Source: Ascaris suum (taxonomy: Eukaryota; Nematoda; Chromadorea; Rhabditida; Ascarididae). Taken from it: a stretch of DNA of 64,000 nucleotides. The notes beneath the pieces were generated by a model. That model saw nothing but the letters and a program-made list of their open reading frames with translations, ran no database searches and was not told where the DNA came from. Shown one piece after another: positions 40,060-51,800 of this stretch. The DNA is taken from the NCBI GenBank assembly GCA_013433145.1, contig CM024178.1:3130001-3194000 (forward strand). Direction: 5' to 3'. The position numbers and the translations under genes were made by a program. Position 1 is the first letter of the stretch, and every line of letters begins with the position of its first letter.

Positions 40060-41881
40060 TTAAAAATATTCCACATGCACAGGGCGGATCTTTCACTTCA
40101 TTTAAAATAAATTCTTAACACTTTGAGGATGAATTTTAAACTGTTGCAGAACTACAGAGGTCCTTCCCGAAAAGCATAAAAGGTTGTAAAGGGTCTTTCT
40201 TTTATTGTATACATAGTTTTGTTTCTCTTCTTGGTCCACACAGCACATCTACCTCATATGGGAAAGTTGCTTTGATAATAAAACGTAAGCGAATGTTTTA
40301 ATTCGCGTTATGGAGGAATGCTTGCAAAAGTTCGTTGACGGATTCTGTACGTTGGAATAGTCATACAACGAACATTCAGTGGTATTTAAGAATGCTCCCT
40401 GTGAATATGGAAAGTAAAGCACGACATTCATATGTGGAAAATTTTTCGAGGGATGTCGAGCGGGGCCATATTTTCGTTGTTAGCCGACGTAGGGGTTTGA
40501 TTTCTAGGAGGAATGAGTCAACACGAGATGAGGACTGTATGATGATATTTTGAACTTTTTCCATTAATTCATTTTCCGGCATTCTTGAATTAGATGAAAA
40601 TACGAGTGTTTTCGCATCAACCGAACTGTGCACATTTGTCGTTCTTTTGATTATTTTTTCGTCCCTTTAAAAAGAAAGTACTCATTTGCATAGAACGTTT
40701 TTAAAATCTGGATGCTCAATTTTTTAGTGACGCGATGGATATTTGCTATTGGAAGCGATATACTTCAAATTGCAGATTCGCATACAACTCACGTCGGGAT
40801 TCGTCAAAAAGGAGTTCGATTAAATGGTTGTAACGGCATCTGTGGGCCATCTAAAGAAATACTCTCGAATCATCTTTACACCGCCATTAGCAAAAAAGAA
40901 GTGGAATGCTTTGGAAAAATTAGGCATGCTCTTTGCTTTGTTCCCTCTAACCCATTCTCAGTATAGTGAAGCTGCTTATTTCTTCAAGATGTTGTTCGGA
41001 GTTTTGGATGATGAATGGCAGAGAAGTGCTGTACTGGAGCCATTGCCGTCAGCTTGAGGCCGATCAGCTTTTCCCTCACAGTTAATCTAGGCGGTTGCAA
41101 ATATTGTTTTCAGTGAAAACATTGTTATTTGCCATTATTTGCATTACATATGAAAAACTAAAAAAAATGATCAAATATAGAGAAGGCGGTTTATGCTTAT
41201 AAATTTACAAGTTTCTCTCTTTTGGCTAATTTTAACTCTCACAATTGAGAATTTCTGCTTTATCTTACTGTCATATGAAATAAAAGTTCCCATTTAGAGG
41301 TAACAAACGGCCTTAAGAAGTTCAAATTTTGAGCACTTAACCCTTAACGCAAAATTAGCTTACCAAGAAAAGATCCTTGATGCTTTCATGGAGTGAACTT
41401 TCTATGGATTTCATTACATTGTTGAACACAATGATACCATTTACGAATCACCTGTAAGTCGCTCAGGTTACACCTACATAACAAACAATAGCCTTTGCCT
41501 CGCTCAGAGAACCTCTGCCCAACTTTTGTCGACGAAATGATCCACCGGATTAATCTTTAAACATACTGAGAAGAGTGGAAAAGGAGATTTTTTTCATATT
41601 TTATTGTTCTTCTCATCGAATATTTAAAAGAGGGCCTTAGTTCGAGTGATTGAAGAATGTGCAACAAAGTACTGATAGAAATTAAGGTGAGTTGTTGTTA
41701 AGGTGATTAATTTCGCATTTATGCATATATTTTAGCGAGAAATGGGAGATGAAATAGACCAAGATACAAGAATCGGTTAACTGTTTTAGGTTTTGGGCAA
41801 GTGCAAAAGTTGTTTCTGGTAGACAAACCATTTTGGAATCGAAATCAGAAGATTATTGTACCGTTACGTATAGGACTTCAG
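36137..41881 (+). pseudogene. Flavin amine oxidase (polyamine/spermine oxidase type), apparently decayed
   Basis: Plus-strand exons recognised are 36137-36295, 37186 to about 37,340, 38923-39015, 39781-39885, 40776-40923 and 41790 to about 41,881. They follow the order of an FAD amine oxidase: a dinucleotide-binding GAGFAGLSTA, then GFSDVTIYEGSDRIGGS, then HHGAEYINGRNNPIYEIAQ, later VVTASVGHLKKYS with FTPPL, then FGQVQKLFL with KPFW. Damage is visible. One base is missing near 36,209-36,214, so the original frame stops at TAG 36224-36226 while the family match continues in the next frame. TAA 40821-40823 interrupts the segment just before VVTAS, where an aromatic residue is usual. The exon ending at 40923 has a GC instead of a GT donor. 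The C-terminal FAD segment and the first exon were not found. Sequencing error or a GC-AG intron could explain single defects, but all together favour a pseudogene. Confidence 0.75.
39967..40055. repeat. (TA)n microsatellite, about 89 bp
   Basis: A pure TA run 80 bp after an exon of the amine oxidase pseudogene. It is simple-sequence DNA with no coding value. Confidence 0.97.
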
Positions 41882-42702
41882 GTCAATGCGTGCCACATAG
41901 AAAATATGATGCATTATGCAACGACAGCATTACATCCGGAACGAGGTACACTTACAAGCCTTTTTGTTACATCATTGTGCATATAATTATTTAACTGCGC
42001 ATGAATTTTGACATGCCGGCGACATTTGCCCTATCGAGCTTTCAGTTTTATCTCGCCACGATAACCATATTTTACAGACATCGACTCCTGGCCGGGTTTC
42101 GCTTGCTTGACCATGTGCCCAGTTAGGAATCGGTTCTTTCTATAAGAAAGATTTGTTGCTTACTTTCCAGGTCGCGTTTCGTCGAGACGCACGCACATAG
42201 GTAGGCCATGTCCATGACTTTCCTCCGCGATTTTCCACTATGGCAGAATGTATGGGATACATTCTGCGATATATCCTGTTACCTCTTTGACTTATCACTT
42301 TCTTAATGCTTTGCGGCTGTAATCCATGGACAGCTTCTACTCATATTTTTTCCGTCTAATCTTAAAAGCAATTAATTGGCACTGAAAGACGTTCACTGGA
42401 CTGAATATTCTTCAACCGACTTCCTTATCTTACTTGTGCCTTTTCAAATTTCAGGACGTATCCGAGTGCATTTTCTTTGACCTGTTCCGTTACCCACCAT
42501 GACAGCGCACACAGTTATTTGACAAATGCATACACGAAAGAATACTAAGGAACCCGTTTATTTCGCGCTCCACATCAACTATAATCCCATCTGAAAACTA
42601 GCACAATGAACATTGCAAAGGGCATGCATAGCAAAACCCGGAGCTAGAAATGAGATTATTCTGTTAAAAAATGAACGCAGCACCACCAACTCGCTAGATC
42701 AT

Positions 42703-43098
42703 ATGGATGAGCCTGAAGGTGCTAGGCGATGGCATGGAGAGGATGAAAGGATGGATTCACTGCTTCAGAAACTAGAAGGCAGCATAAACCTCACAAACTC
42801 ATATCCAGGGCAACTGCCTGAATGGAAATTCGAGATAAAACAAAAACGGCAGATTCAAAAAATTTCATGCAATCTCGTTGCAGAACGGTTTAAAAACAAA
42901 CGATCGCATGATGAACAACGAATCGCGCTGACAAAAGCGTACCTAATGATGACGAAATGTGAACAGAATTTCTGTATTCATCATGTTCGCCACTGTAGCT
43001 GCATTGTGATGAGACACATTCGTTTCGTTTATGCGCAAGAAAGACATGAAAATAGAGCGCAATTGGTGAATGCAACTGCCGACAATTGTTTTAGATGA
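42703..43098 (+). CDS. Hypothetical ORF, 131 aa from its first ATG
   Basis: The frame is open from about 42,613 to a TGA at 43,098, and the first ATG is at 42,703. The product is charged, rich in Glu, Arg, Lys and His, with a run of paired Cys/His residues in the last third (CIHHVRHCSC). There is no signal peptide or membrane segment. It is the longest non-repetitive single-exon frame in this part of the window and has balanced codon use. It lies downstream of the amine oxidase remnants on the same strand but does not resemble that family. No function is proposed. Confidence 0.3.
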   Translation: MDEPEGARRWHGEDERMDSLLQKLEGSINLTNSYPGQLPEWKFEIKQKRQIQKISCNLVAERFKNKRSHDEQRIALTKAYLMMTKCEQNFCIHHVRHCSCIVMRHIRFVYAQERHENRAQLVNATADNCFR

Positions 43099-45835
43099 TG
43101 TTGGAGCTGCTGCGGAAAGTGCATGATTTCGACTGTGTTTTCAGTGACATAAAAGCAGAGAACAAGAGAATACCACAGTAATCTGGAATTCTTTCGACTG
43201 AACGTCGTTTTGAAGATTTCGTTGATATTTTCATTAATCTCACCCAATTCTGATGGATAAAATGTAATTCATGATATGACTTGCTCTCTAGATCAATCCT
43301 ATTTTAGTTGGCTAGTTGTCAACATTGAGCAAACACTCTCAGTGACCGTATTAGAACAACCTCTATCATCTACAATTGAACCTCATAATGCGGCACCGTA
43401 ATTCGCATAATCTCAGTCGGAATACAGCGAGTTTTCTTATTTCCTCTTTCTTAATTCCTGCGAAATATATATCTACCTTGCATTCAAACCTAGTAAAGTT
43501 TAGCAAAAAAGATTCCATTATCACCACTTTTACTAAACTCAATCTTAGCAGTTATTACATTCAGTTTAGTGAAGATTTAGTAGAAATTAGTAATTTTTTG
43601 TTCAGTTTACATTTAGTAATTTAGTAGAAATTAGATTGTTGAAGTAAAGTTCAGTTTTAAAAAAATATTACATTCAACGTCATTAAATTGTGCACATATG
43701 GAATTAAGGGTATGAAATATATTTAAAAATCATATGTTCCCTCAACTCAACTGCTAAGACTGAGTCTGGAAACCGTTGGACGCTGTCGTTCTGAAATGAA
43801 CATCCGTGCATTCACTTAGCTGTTTGCTGAAGAATAGATCACTTGTTCAAAATAGTGTACAGCAAAATGTTTTTTACAATTATCGAGCGACACGATCTAC
43901 GCTGATGATATACTACCAACCCATGTACGACGAGACACAATCGTCAAGAAATAAGTCACATTTCAACAGTTAAGGTCACAGTTTAACGTTGATCGAACAT
44001 TTGGGCTGCGTTTATATAACCTGCTCCTTGACACAGTCAACGCCTGCGCCAACTTAGGGCCAACCACTTGTTTGCATGCCAGTTGAATATGAAAATTTGA
44101 TCTCTTCATGTGCTCCATATCTGAGCGGCCGACCTAACTCACAACTACTTTTTGAAATACATTAAAGCTGGGACGTAAAATCTGGGATGGCTATCAGCGC
44201 CTGCCCATTTCACAACAGTTAAAATTTGGATTTGACCTGATCTCTAGTTTTGGGGTAAGTCTCTATTTTAATAGCTGCGGAGCAGCGGCGAGTAGAATTT
44301 CGCATTCATTGCAACACTGATACTGCTTATCCCCGTTATTAAAGGAATAGCTGCTAATTTTAAGACTTTCAAATTCCCTGCAGTAAGGCATGAGAGACCG
44401 AGAAGATATGAAAACGTTATCAAACGCCCCAGAGAAATGGAAAGTTTTGCTGAAGACGTTGAAAAGATCAGAAAATAATTGATGCGCAAATATTGGGGAA
44501 TGGAAAGAAATCTGGACAAGAACTCACCCAAAAACGCATAGATTTTCTACGCAGGGCGTGGGGCTCGAAAAACTCGCTTATGATAGGAAATATGGCCGGA
44601 TCACGCATATGTCCGCTATTCCAAATCGGCTACCCAGCCAGATGATGTCCGAAAAAAGAACAGCGTCAGTCATGAAGTCTATGCATAAAGGACGGCCCCA
44701 CACAATGATGGAGTCCTCAGGAAGTATGGGATAGCTAAAGCAAGACTGAGGAGGGTTGGAAGACGCCAGGAGGGTTAGCCAAGTGTAATTGGTTTCGTCG
44801 CAAACTCTTCGCCTATCGCAAATGTTGCGCAAAGAAATATTTTCATTCCGCGGTAATGAAATTCGCGATTGCTATGTCCCATATGCTGCGTGAATTTCGA
44901 ACTGTGGAAAGTTATAAGTTGTGTCGCGGTTTTCGAGCAATAAATGTCATCTGAATGTAGGCACGAATGCTGGAGAGAAAAAAACAGTGATGGACGTGCA
45001 CGGAATAGGTCGCATGGATCTGAGTTTCAAATAAGACCGTCTTATATCCTCTACTTCAAGTGCGAGGATTCAGTATCGGAGATCAGATTTTTGGACATCA
45101 TTTAACACTCCCGCATAGGATAGGATAGAACAGCGGTGATTTCAACGAAAATATTCATTCACGGATATCGATGCAACACAGTATTGACAAACGAAACCAT
45201 GAAGACAAACAAACAATTGACTGGACAGAATTGAACAATATTTTTGGCAATCGACAGATGTCCAAAGACTAAAGAGAAAATCGAAAAAAGTTATCAATAG
45301 GAATACAGTTTTGATTCGTCAAAGTTGATGTTAACAACTGATTCGCACTTTGTTTGGTGGCGCTTTTATCCTGACAGAACACTTTTTGGAGTCGCATCAA
45401 ATAGAAAACAAAGGATTTTACCGTCTTCTTGATGAAAAGACTACTCGACAGACCTGAGGGATAATTAAGCTAACGTTGAACTTTATCCTAGCATACCCCT
45501 AATGGTTTTAAATTATACCCATTGTGTATTTATTACCGATCACAAAGTACTAAAGTGACAGTCGTTTTCGATTTCTCATCCCTTTTCTTGAGAAAAACCT
45601 CTGAAGCACCCTTTAATGCACTTAGTTGTAACTTTGAAAAGGGAAAAGCTGGATGAAATTGACTGGGAACGTTGATGAAGCAAGTTCCACGCAATTACAA
45701 AAAATGGGGTAAGCAGATACATCACACAAACCTAATAAAGAAGACCAAATGGCGACTGATCCCTTATGAAACACCAAAAACGATAAAATACAAAGCGGTC
45801 GAAAATGCAAAAACAATATGACGATAAACTATAGC
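43099..45835. other. Spacer between the unassigned ORF and the eIF3b 3' end
   Basis: No recognised gene. It contains a TTTAGT-rich patch near 43,490-43,640 with a repeated 15-mer, and two minus-strand frames of 84-87 codons (44,268-44,531 and 44,578-44,832) with protein-like composition but no family. The second is open on the opposite strand too. Transcripts from the eIF3b gene probably end here, although no AATAAA was seen just past its stop codon. Confidence 0.5.
43576..43634 (+). repeat. Short repeated 15-mer in a TTTAGT-rich patch
   Basis: TTTAGTAGAAATTAG occurs at 43576-43590 and again at 43620-43634, embedded in related AGTTTA/TTTAGT words from about 43,490. It appears to be a small local duplication of AT-rich DNA. 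Confidence 0.6.
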
Positions 45836-48800
45836 TTATTCTCCTTTATCAGCGGGCTCTTCAAGTTTCACCTTTTCGGTTGTCAGCAGTACGGTTATCG
45901 TTTCGTCCACCAAATCTTCCACCTCTGCTTCACTCTTATCCATACCACCTGAAAGAAATAGAAAGCTGCATCAAAAGGATAAGTACATAGCTTGTCATAT
46001 GCAGTTGGAGCATTATACCGCTCTATTCGTCTGTGCTCCCTATTGGTCCTCTGAACGGAGCGATATATTTGAGACTCTGCTCTAGGTCGTCAATTTACCA
46101 CTACAGGAAAGCGAGGAATGACCCACTATGCATTCAAATTTGGCATGTATTGCTTTCAAATGTTGCCCTAATTTAAATCTTCAATACGAAATCGTTAAAA
46201 CGGCGTCAATGTGAGTAAAAACAAGGAAGCAAAGAGTACCAGAAGCAGTGGGTACTCGATATCCGCATCCCTTTCCTCAACCACTTCCTTCCTCTTCTCC
46301 ATCCTTAGCTGCCAAGCCGAATACACATACCTGTCACCCTATACCTCCCATTTATTCTTTCTTCTTTGGTCCCTTTCACATTGGCAAACATGAAACGCAG
46401 ATTCCTTCGAGTGCGTCAGAGGCCAACAACGAATATGAGCAAGGATTCATTTCCAAGAAATATGGAAATGTGGCTTTCAGCTGCGGTCATTTTTATGATC
46501 GACTAACATTAGTGTTATAACGTTGTGGATGTAAGGAGATATAAAGGAAAAGTGCAGAAAACAGCAAAGACTCAATCTTCCACAGTTAGCAGTTCACGTA
46601 CTTTTTCATTATGGTTACGTATCTGCTTCTACTCCAACATTTGACATGCATAAACCATAACAGAAAAAGCAAGTTGTTTCTAGTTCACAACTGACAAAGA
46701 AATTTCGGAGATCGGAGATTTCTGGCTCTTTTACTCAGATCTCTTTGATTTCTGTTCCTTGAAAGTTCTCGAGAAAACTTTAATTGTATATATATCTTCC
46801 ATAATTGATGAGAATTTGCAAAGGCTCACAAGATGAACCTCCCTTCTTTTCCTTTAGGCTCAGTTGTGGCATAGCCATCCCGTGAAAAAGCGAATGCCAA
46901 AAAATGTATCCTAGAACTATATGCCAACTCATCGGTTTTTCTGGAAAAATTATTTGAAATACGATGGGTTCTTGCTTGTCAATGGTCTTTGAACCAAACA
47001 TTACTGCTAGTGGGAAGAACGATTTCACAACTTCATTCGTACTTACTACCAATCACATAATAGGAAAGTCAGTCGAAAGCAAGAATTGCTCTTCTTTCGC
47101 TCGTTATGGATCGGATCACTGTCTCAACAACCTCCAAATCCCAACCCATCGAAATTTTCTGCAACGTTCAACAAAACATATCCGTTGACGGGTCATTTCA
47201 TCATGAAATATGCGCCAGAATAATTTACTCTGCAGCAACACCCTGATATCAAATATCGCAAAGTAGACCTAACCCGACACCCTCGTATTCAATATCCCTC
47301 TTCCCTCCCCCAAAAAAAACCTGATCGCATCCCAGCTCTCCAATATCAAAAGTCAAAACATCGACTCAAACGTTAGGAACGCAAAATTCGCATCACCAAC
47401 GACCTTCTACGGTTGAATGAATCCCCTCAGAGATCGCACTGTTATGTTTACTTGCAGCCAAGAGAATAATAGCGGAACATTTCGATGAAGATAGTCTAAA
47501 GACAACAATTGAATAAAAAGGCATAACAGACGAATGGACTGCAGCAGGCGCTACAAAAACGTTGTCAACAACACTCGTTTCACTTTAATAATCAACAAGC
47601 ACCACGAACACTGTAAGAAACGAAATGAAGACATCCTGTCCCGCAAGACCTACTTACTAGATTCTTTGTGGATTACATGTTGAAGATATAGAATAACAGG
47701 TTTATGGACATGCCGTCGCAAAAAACTTTGGTAAATTATATAAAAGCAAATAGAAAGGAACGAAATCGGGACCTCTGAGCTCGATACGCATTTGAGCTTC
47801 CTCCTTATATGCTGCGATAAAGCGAGCACGAATTTTCATGAATTCATCCATAATCTTCCTCCTCTTCGCAATAACCTCCTGGAAGCATTCTTTCGTTTAG
47901 CAAATCGAAAATGAATGATGGCGACATTACTCACAATTATGGACGTTTCAAAATGTATATTGTTTTGCCGCAACAGTCTTCTAACAGAATAACTCTGTAC
48001 ACCAGCATAAGAAGTCAATGTCTTATGGATGCAAGTTATACAGGACAACAGGAAAAATGACAGTGTCCTGCATGAGTTCGATCATAAAAAAATACGACGA
48101 AAATTCTGAAGTACGGGAATAATGAAATACAATGGGATATGACAGCTAAGAACCTTTTGCAAGTGCCATATGAATATCCGACTGTTGAAGGCATTACTGG
48201 CCCATCATGAACCGACCTCTCTACCATCCTCGCCTTTCATTCTGGTCTTATACGGCGGGTGCCAATTTCATGTGTCGAACTCGATACCTCTATGAGCCTA
48301 ATCATTGCTTAGCGTAGAATGTTCTTGAAGAAACCTAAAATAGGCAGCTATCTCCTAATCCGTTGAACGCCTCTTAATCTAGCTGGGAGTGTTTTATACC
48401 TTTATCTCAAACACCCTAGGTGATCAGTTCAAACTAAGAAGTAGGATATAAGAGCGTTTTATTAATTGTGAATATGAAAGATTTTTTACTCAGTATAACA
48501 AAAAGCCGCTCAAATATGGCAAGGATGCACTATGCAGATGAATTTTGCCGAAATAAAGTGTGTTAGAAATAGAGAGGCCTGTATAGCAAATACTATAAAC
48601 CTGCGATGCTCTTCCACGTTCACGTTTATCTTCCTCTTCGAATTTCGCAAAACTCGTCTTGAAATTTCTTCGGATGAGCTGCAACACAATCACAAATCCT
48701 TATTAAAAATTTTGCGCTATAACCACAAAGGAATCGAGTATCAGACTTGAAGATGAAATTCGTTCACTAAATCACCGGAAATAGAAGGCGAAAACATTTC

Positions 48801-51800
48801 GAACTATGAAGGACAAGATGAAATTGCCTTCGAATAAAGGAAGTATACCGTTAGATCGCAAACGTTTGAATAGTAATGCCTCAGATGGTTTTGCTGTCTG
48901 GAAGTACTTGATATATGGAGATCAAAAAGGTGGGTACCTTGATCTTTTCGTCTGATAACTTGACGGGTAGTCTTGGTCGCCATTTGAATTGTATCAGACG
49001 ATCAAGATTTTTTCGAAACAGCTCTTTTCCCTGGAATGTGAAAATACGGTATCCTGTATCGCCGCCTTTACCACCACCAATTGTATAAACCGCCGCGAAA
49101 TAACGTCCAGTTGGATCCCAATATCCCTGTAAATTTTGTGTTTTAAGATCGCGGAAATTTACAAAAGTCGTTTTACTGTTGTGCAACTCGATCGATGACT
49201 GTAATGTTACGGAGCATTAGTAAAACTTTTTTTTTGCTGAGGAAGGCACATGCTAAAATCATTCTTTGATTCCATTCAATGACAATTTTTCTGCATCCAG
49301 CATCTTCAAATCATATCAAACTAATCATCGGATTTGATTAAAATCAGCCTCGTAAAAATCAATACTTCGAGTGAGAATTATGAGAACTGATTTGGGCCCA
49401 GTTGGCAATAGCTGCTATGTTTATTCTTAGGAATCAACGACAGCAACAATGCCGGAAACGTGCTTTTCGAATAATTCAACGTGTTATCCTCATCGACCGA
49501 ATCGATGTATTTATTGCCTCAGAAATAGTGTTTCGATTATTCTTAAGAACGCGTCTTCTGTGATGTGACAATTTCGCAGCCGTCAATCCGGGGGGGGGGG
49601 GGGGGTAGAGGGGCAAGACAGTGGTCTGAAACTTTTCTTGAGCGCAACCTTCCAATTTTTCGCCTTAAACCGCTCAGTGCTAACAGTGGAATTATTTTAA
49701 ACTGAAAAACCAACCGAATATAACCGACCGCCCGGGAGCAATTTCAAAATCACCTCAGATATCATCTAGCATTTTCTATCAAAACGCAAACGGACAGAGT
49801 TTCATGTAAGTTTGAAAGGCATCACTCTCTAAACATGGGTTCTCGCGCCAGATCCTTTAAACTTAAGATTGATCAGCGGAGGACCCACGAATATGACTCA
49901 TCGCCGCATCATTTCCAGTAATGAGCTTCATCATTGTAGGACCCTCTAAATATGAAAGACATGATCAACGCACTCTCCAAACATGAGGCTCAGCAGGAAA
50001 GGTTTAAACAGACTTATCAATAGAGTTCCTTTCGAATATAGCATCGCCAAGACGCCTTCTAATTGCGGATCTTATCGCCATATGATTCTCTCAATATGAA
50101 AGAATTATTACCAACGCACTCTCTAAACATGAGGCATAGAACCAGTCCTTCTGCGCAGACTTACCAGCAGTCATCATCAACGCATTGTGATAACGGCGAC
50201 ACTCTATCACCGAGCATTCTATTTATGGGCACTTTATTACCAAGGTGGTTTCTAAATCCGGAGGATTACCACCAGTGAGCCTTTTGAATATGACTGTGTG
50301 GATTTTGGATCTAAATACGTCATAATTGCGATACAACTGCACTGGTCGTGCTTTGTACACGAGTGAAACCCGAGAGGGTCTAAAGAACATGGCCATCATC
50401 AAGGGAACTTCTTTAAAGAAGAGACAAGCAAAGCGTTCATAATGCTGTTTTCGCATAAGCGAAATGAGATTTGTCCTCAGAATATTCACATAAGCGTCAT
50501 GCGGCAACGAAGTAAGCATCATATACATCAAAGGCATACTCCAGCTTGTTTGTACCTTGCTGAATCCTGGGTACTCGACAAGCGCCATCTGCGTTGGCTG
50601 GGTGCCGTTACTGTCGATGAACATGATCGCTCCCGAGGCATTGGCCGAATAAACGGTCAGCCAACCTCCATTTGGCGCCCAAGCGACGGTTGTGAATCGC
50701 TCGCTTGGTTCGAATTTCGATATTAACTGCGGGGTGTGTTTCGATGAATCCAAGGCATAAATCAGTGGAGTCACTTTGTGTTGCGTAGACACCAATACAC
50801 AAAATTTATCACCTTAAAAACCGACTGGATTTTATCACATGGTAGCATCGGAGAGGATTGAGAGGAAAAAAAGTTCCAAGAGTTCCCTGCAAGATACAGC
50901 AGGGATGGGGTTCCCTCGCTCCGCCACTCCCGTCATCAAAATAGGCGCAATTTTTGAGATAGACGGTCAACTTGCAGCGCGTCTCCTATGTGTTTTCCTT
51001 TTATGAATTTTCGAAATTGATTAGAACTGTCTAGTGTAGAGATTATGCTGAAATGCTCGAATTTGCTTTTAACTGCTCCCTACATAAATTTCACTTCCAA
51101 CACCCGTTTTAAAATGCACTTTTTGAAAGGAAATCTTGCAATCCATGTACTAAAAAATTTATCGCCGAAAGCCAGCCAACTGCATGATCGCATGAGACCA
51201 CATTCGTAACAAAATCGTAAATCTATTGGCATAAGAACCAAGATTTCGCACTCGTACATGGGCATACTGGATTTTTCAACCTTTCTAAAGTGTCTCTCGC
51301 ACTCCTAGTTCCACATCTCGAAAAGAAGTTATAAACCCAAATTCCTACCCCCCCTTCCATTCCTCCTTTTCACCCAGTTTGGACGTTCAGCTGGAGATTG
51401 CAGTTTTCGAGAAATCGGTTCTGAGAGGTACATGAGTGGAACAGCACTTCCAGTCACGAGACCAAAAGCCGCCCTATAAAAGTGTCAAAGTTTTTCAACG
51501 AAGCTGAACGATGAATTACATCAATCATACCACCATGAAAACTCTTCGAGACAATGACATCACGATTAATTAGATGCTTCTCTATAGAATCGACCGTTCG
51601 CATCAAAATACTAAAAATTTGTTTTTCATCCATATTCAAGTGGGAAAAGGATAAAATTGAACTGCAAACGTTGCGGTGCATCCAAATTGACTGCGCAAAA
51701 GTAGCCTACATTGCAGAAGAATGAAGAAACATTTGCACTGAATTATATGGAAAAGGGATGACCAATTGATATGAAGCCGGACCGATAAAGGATCACCCTG

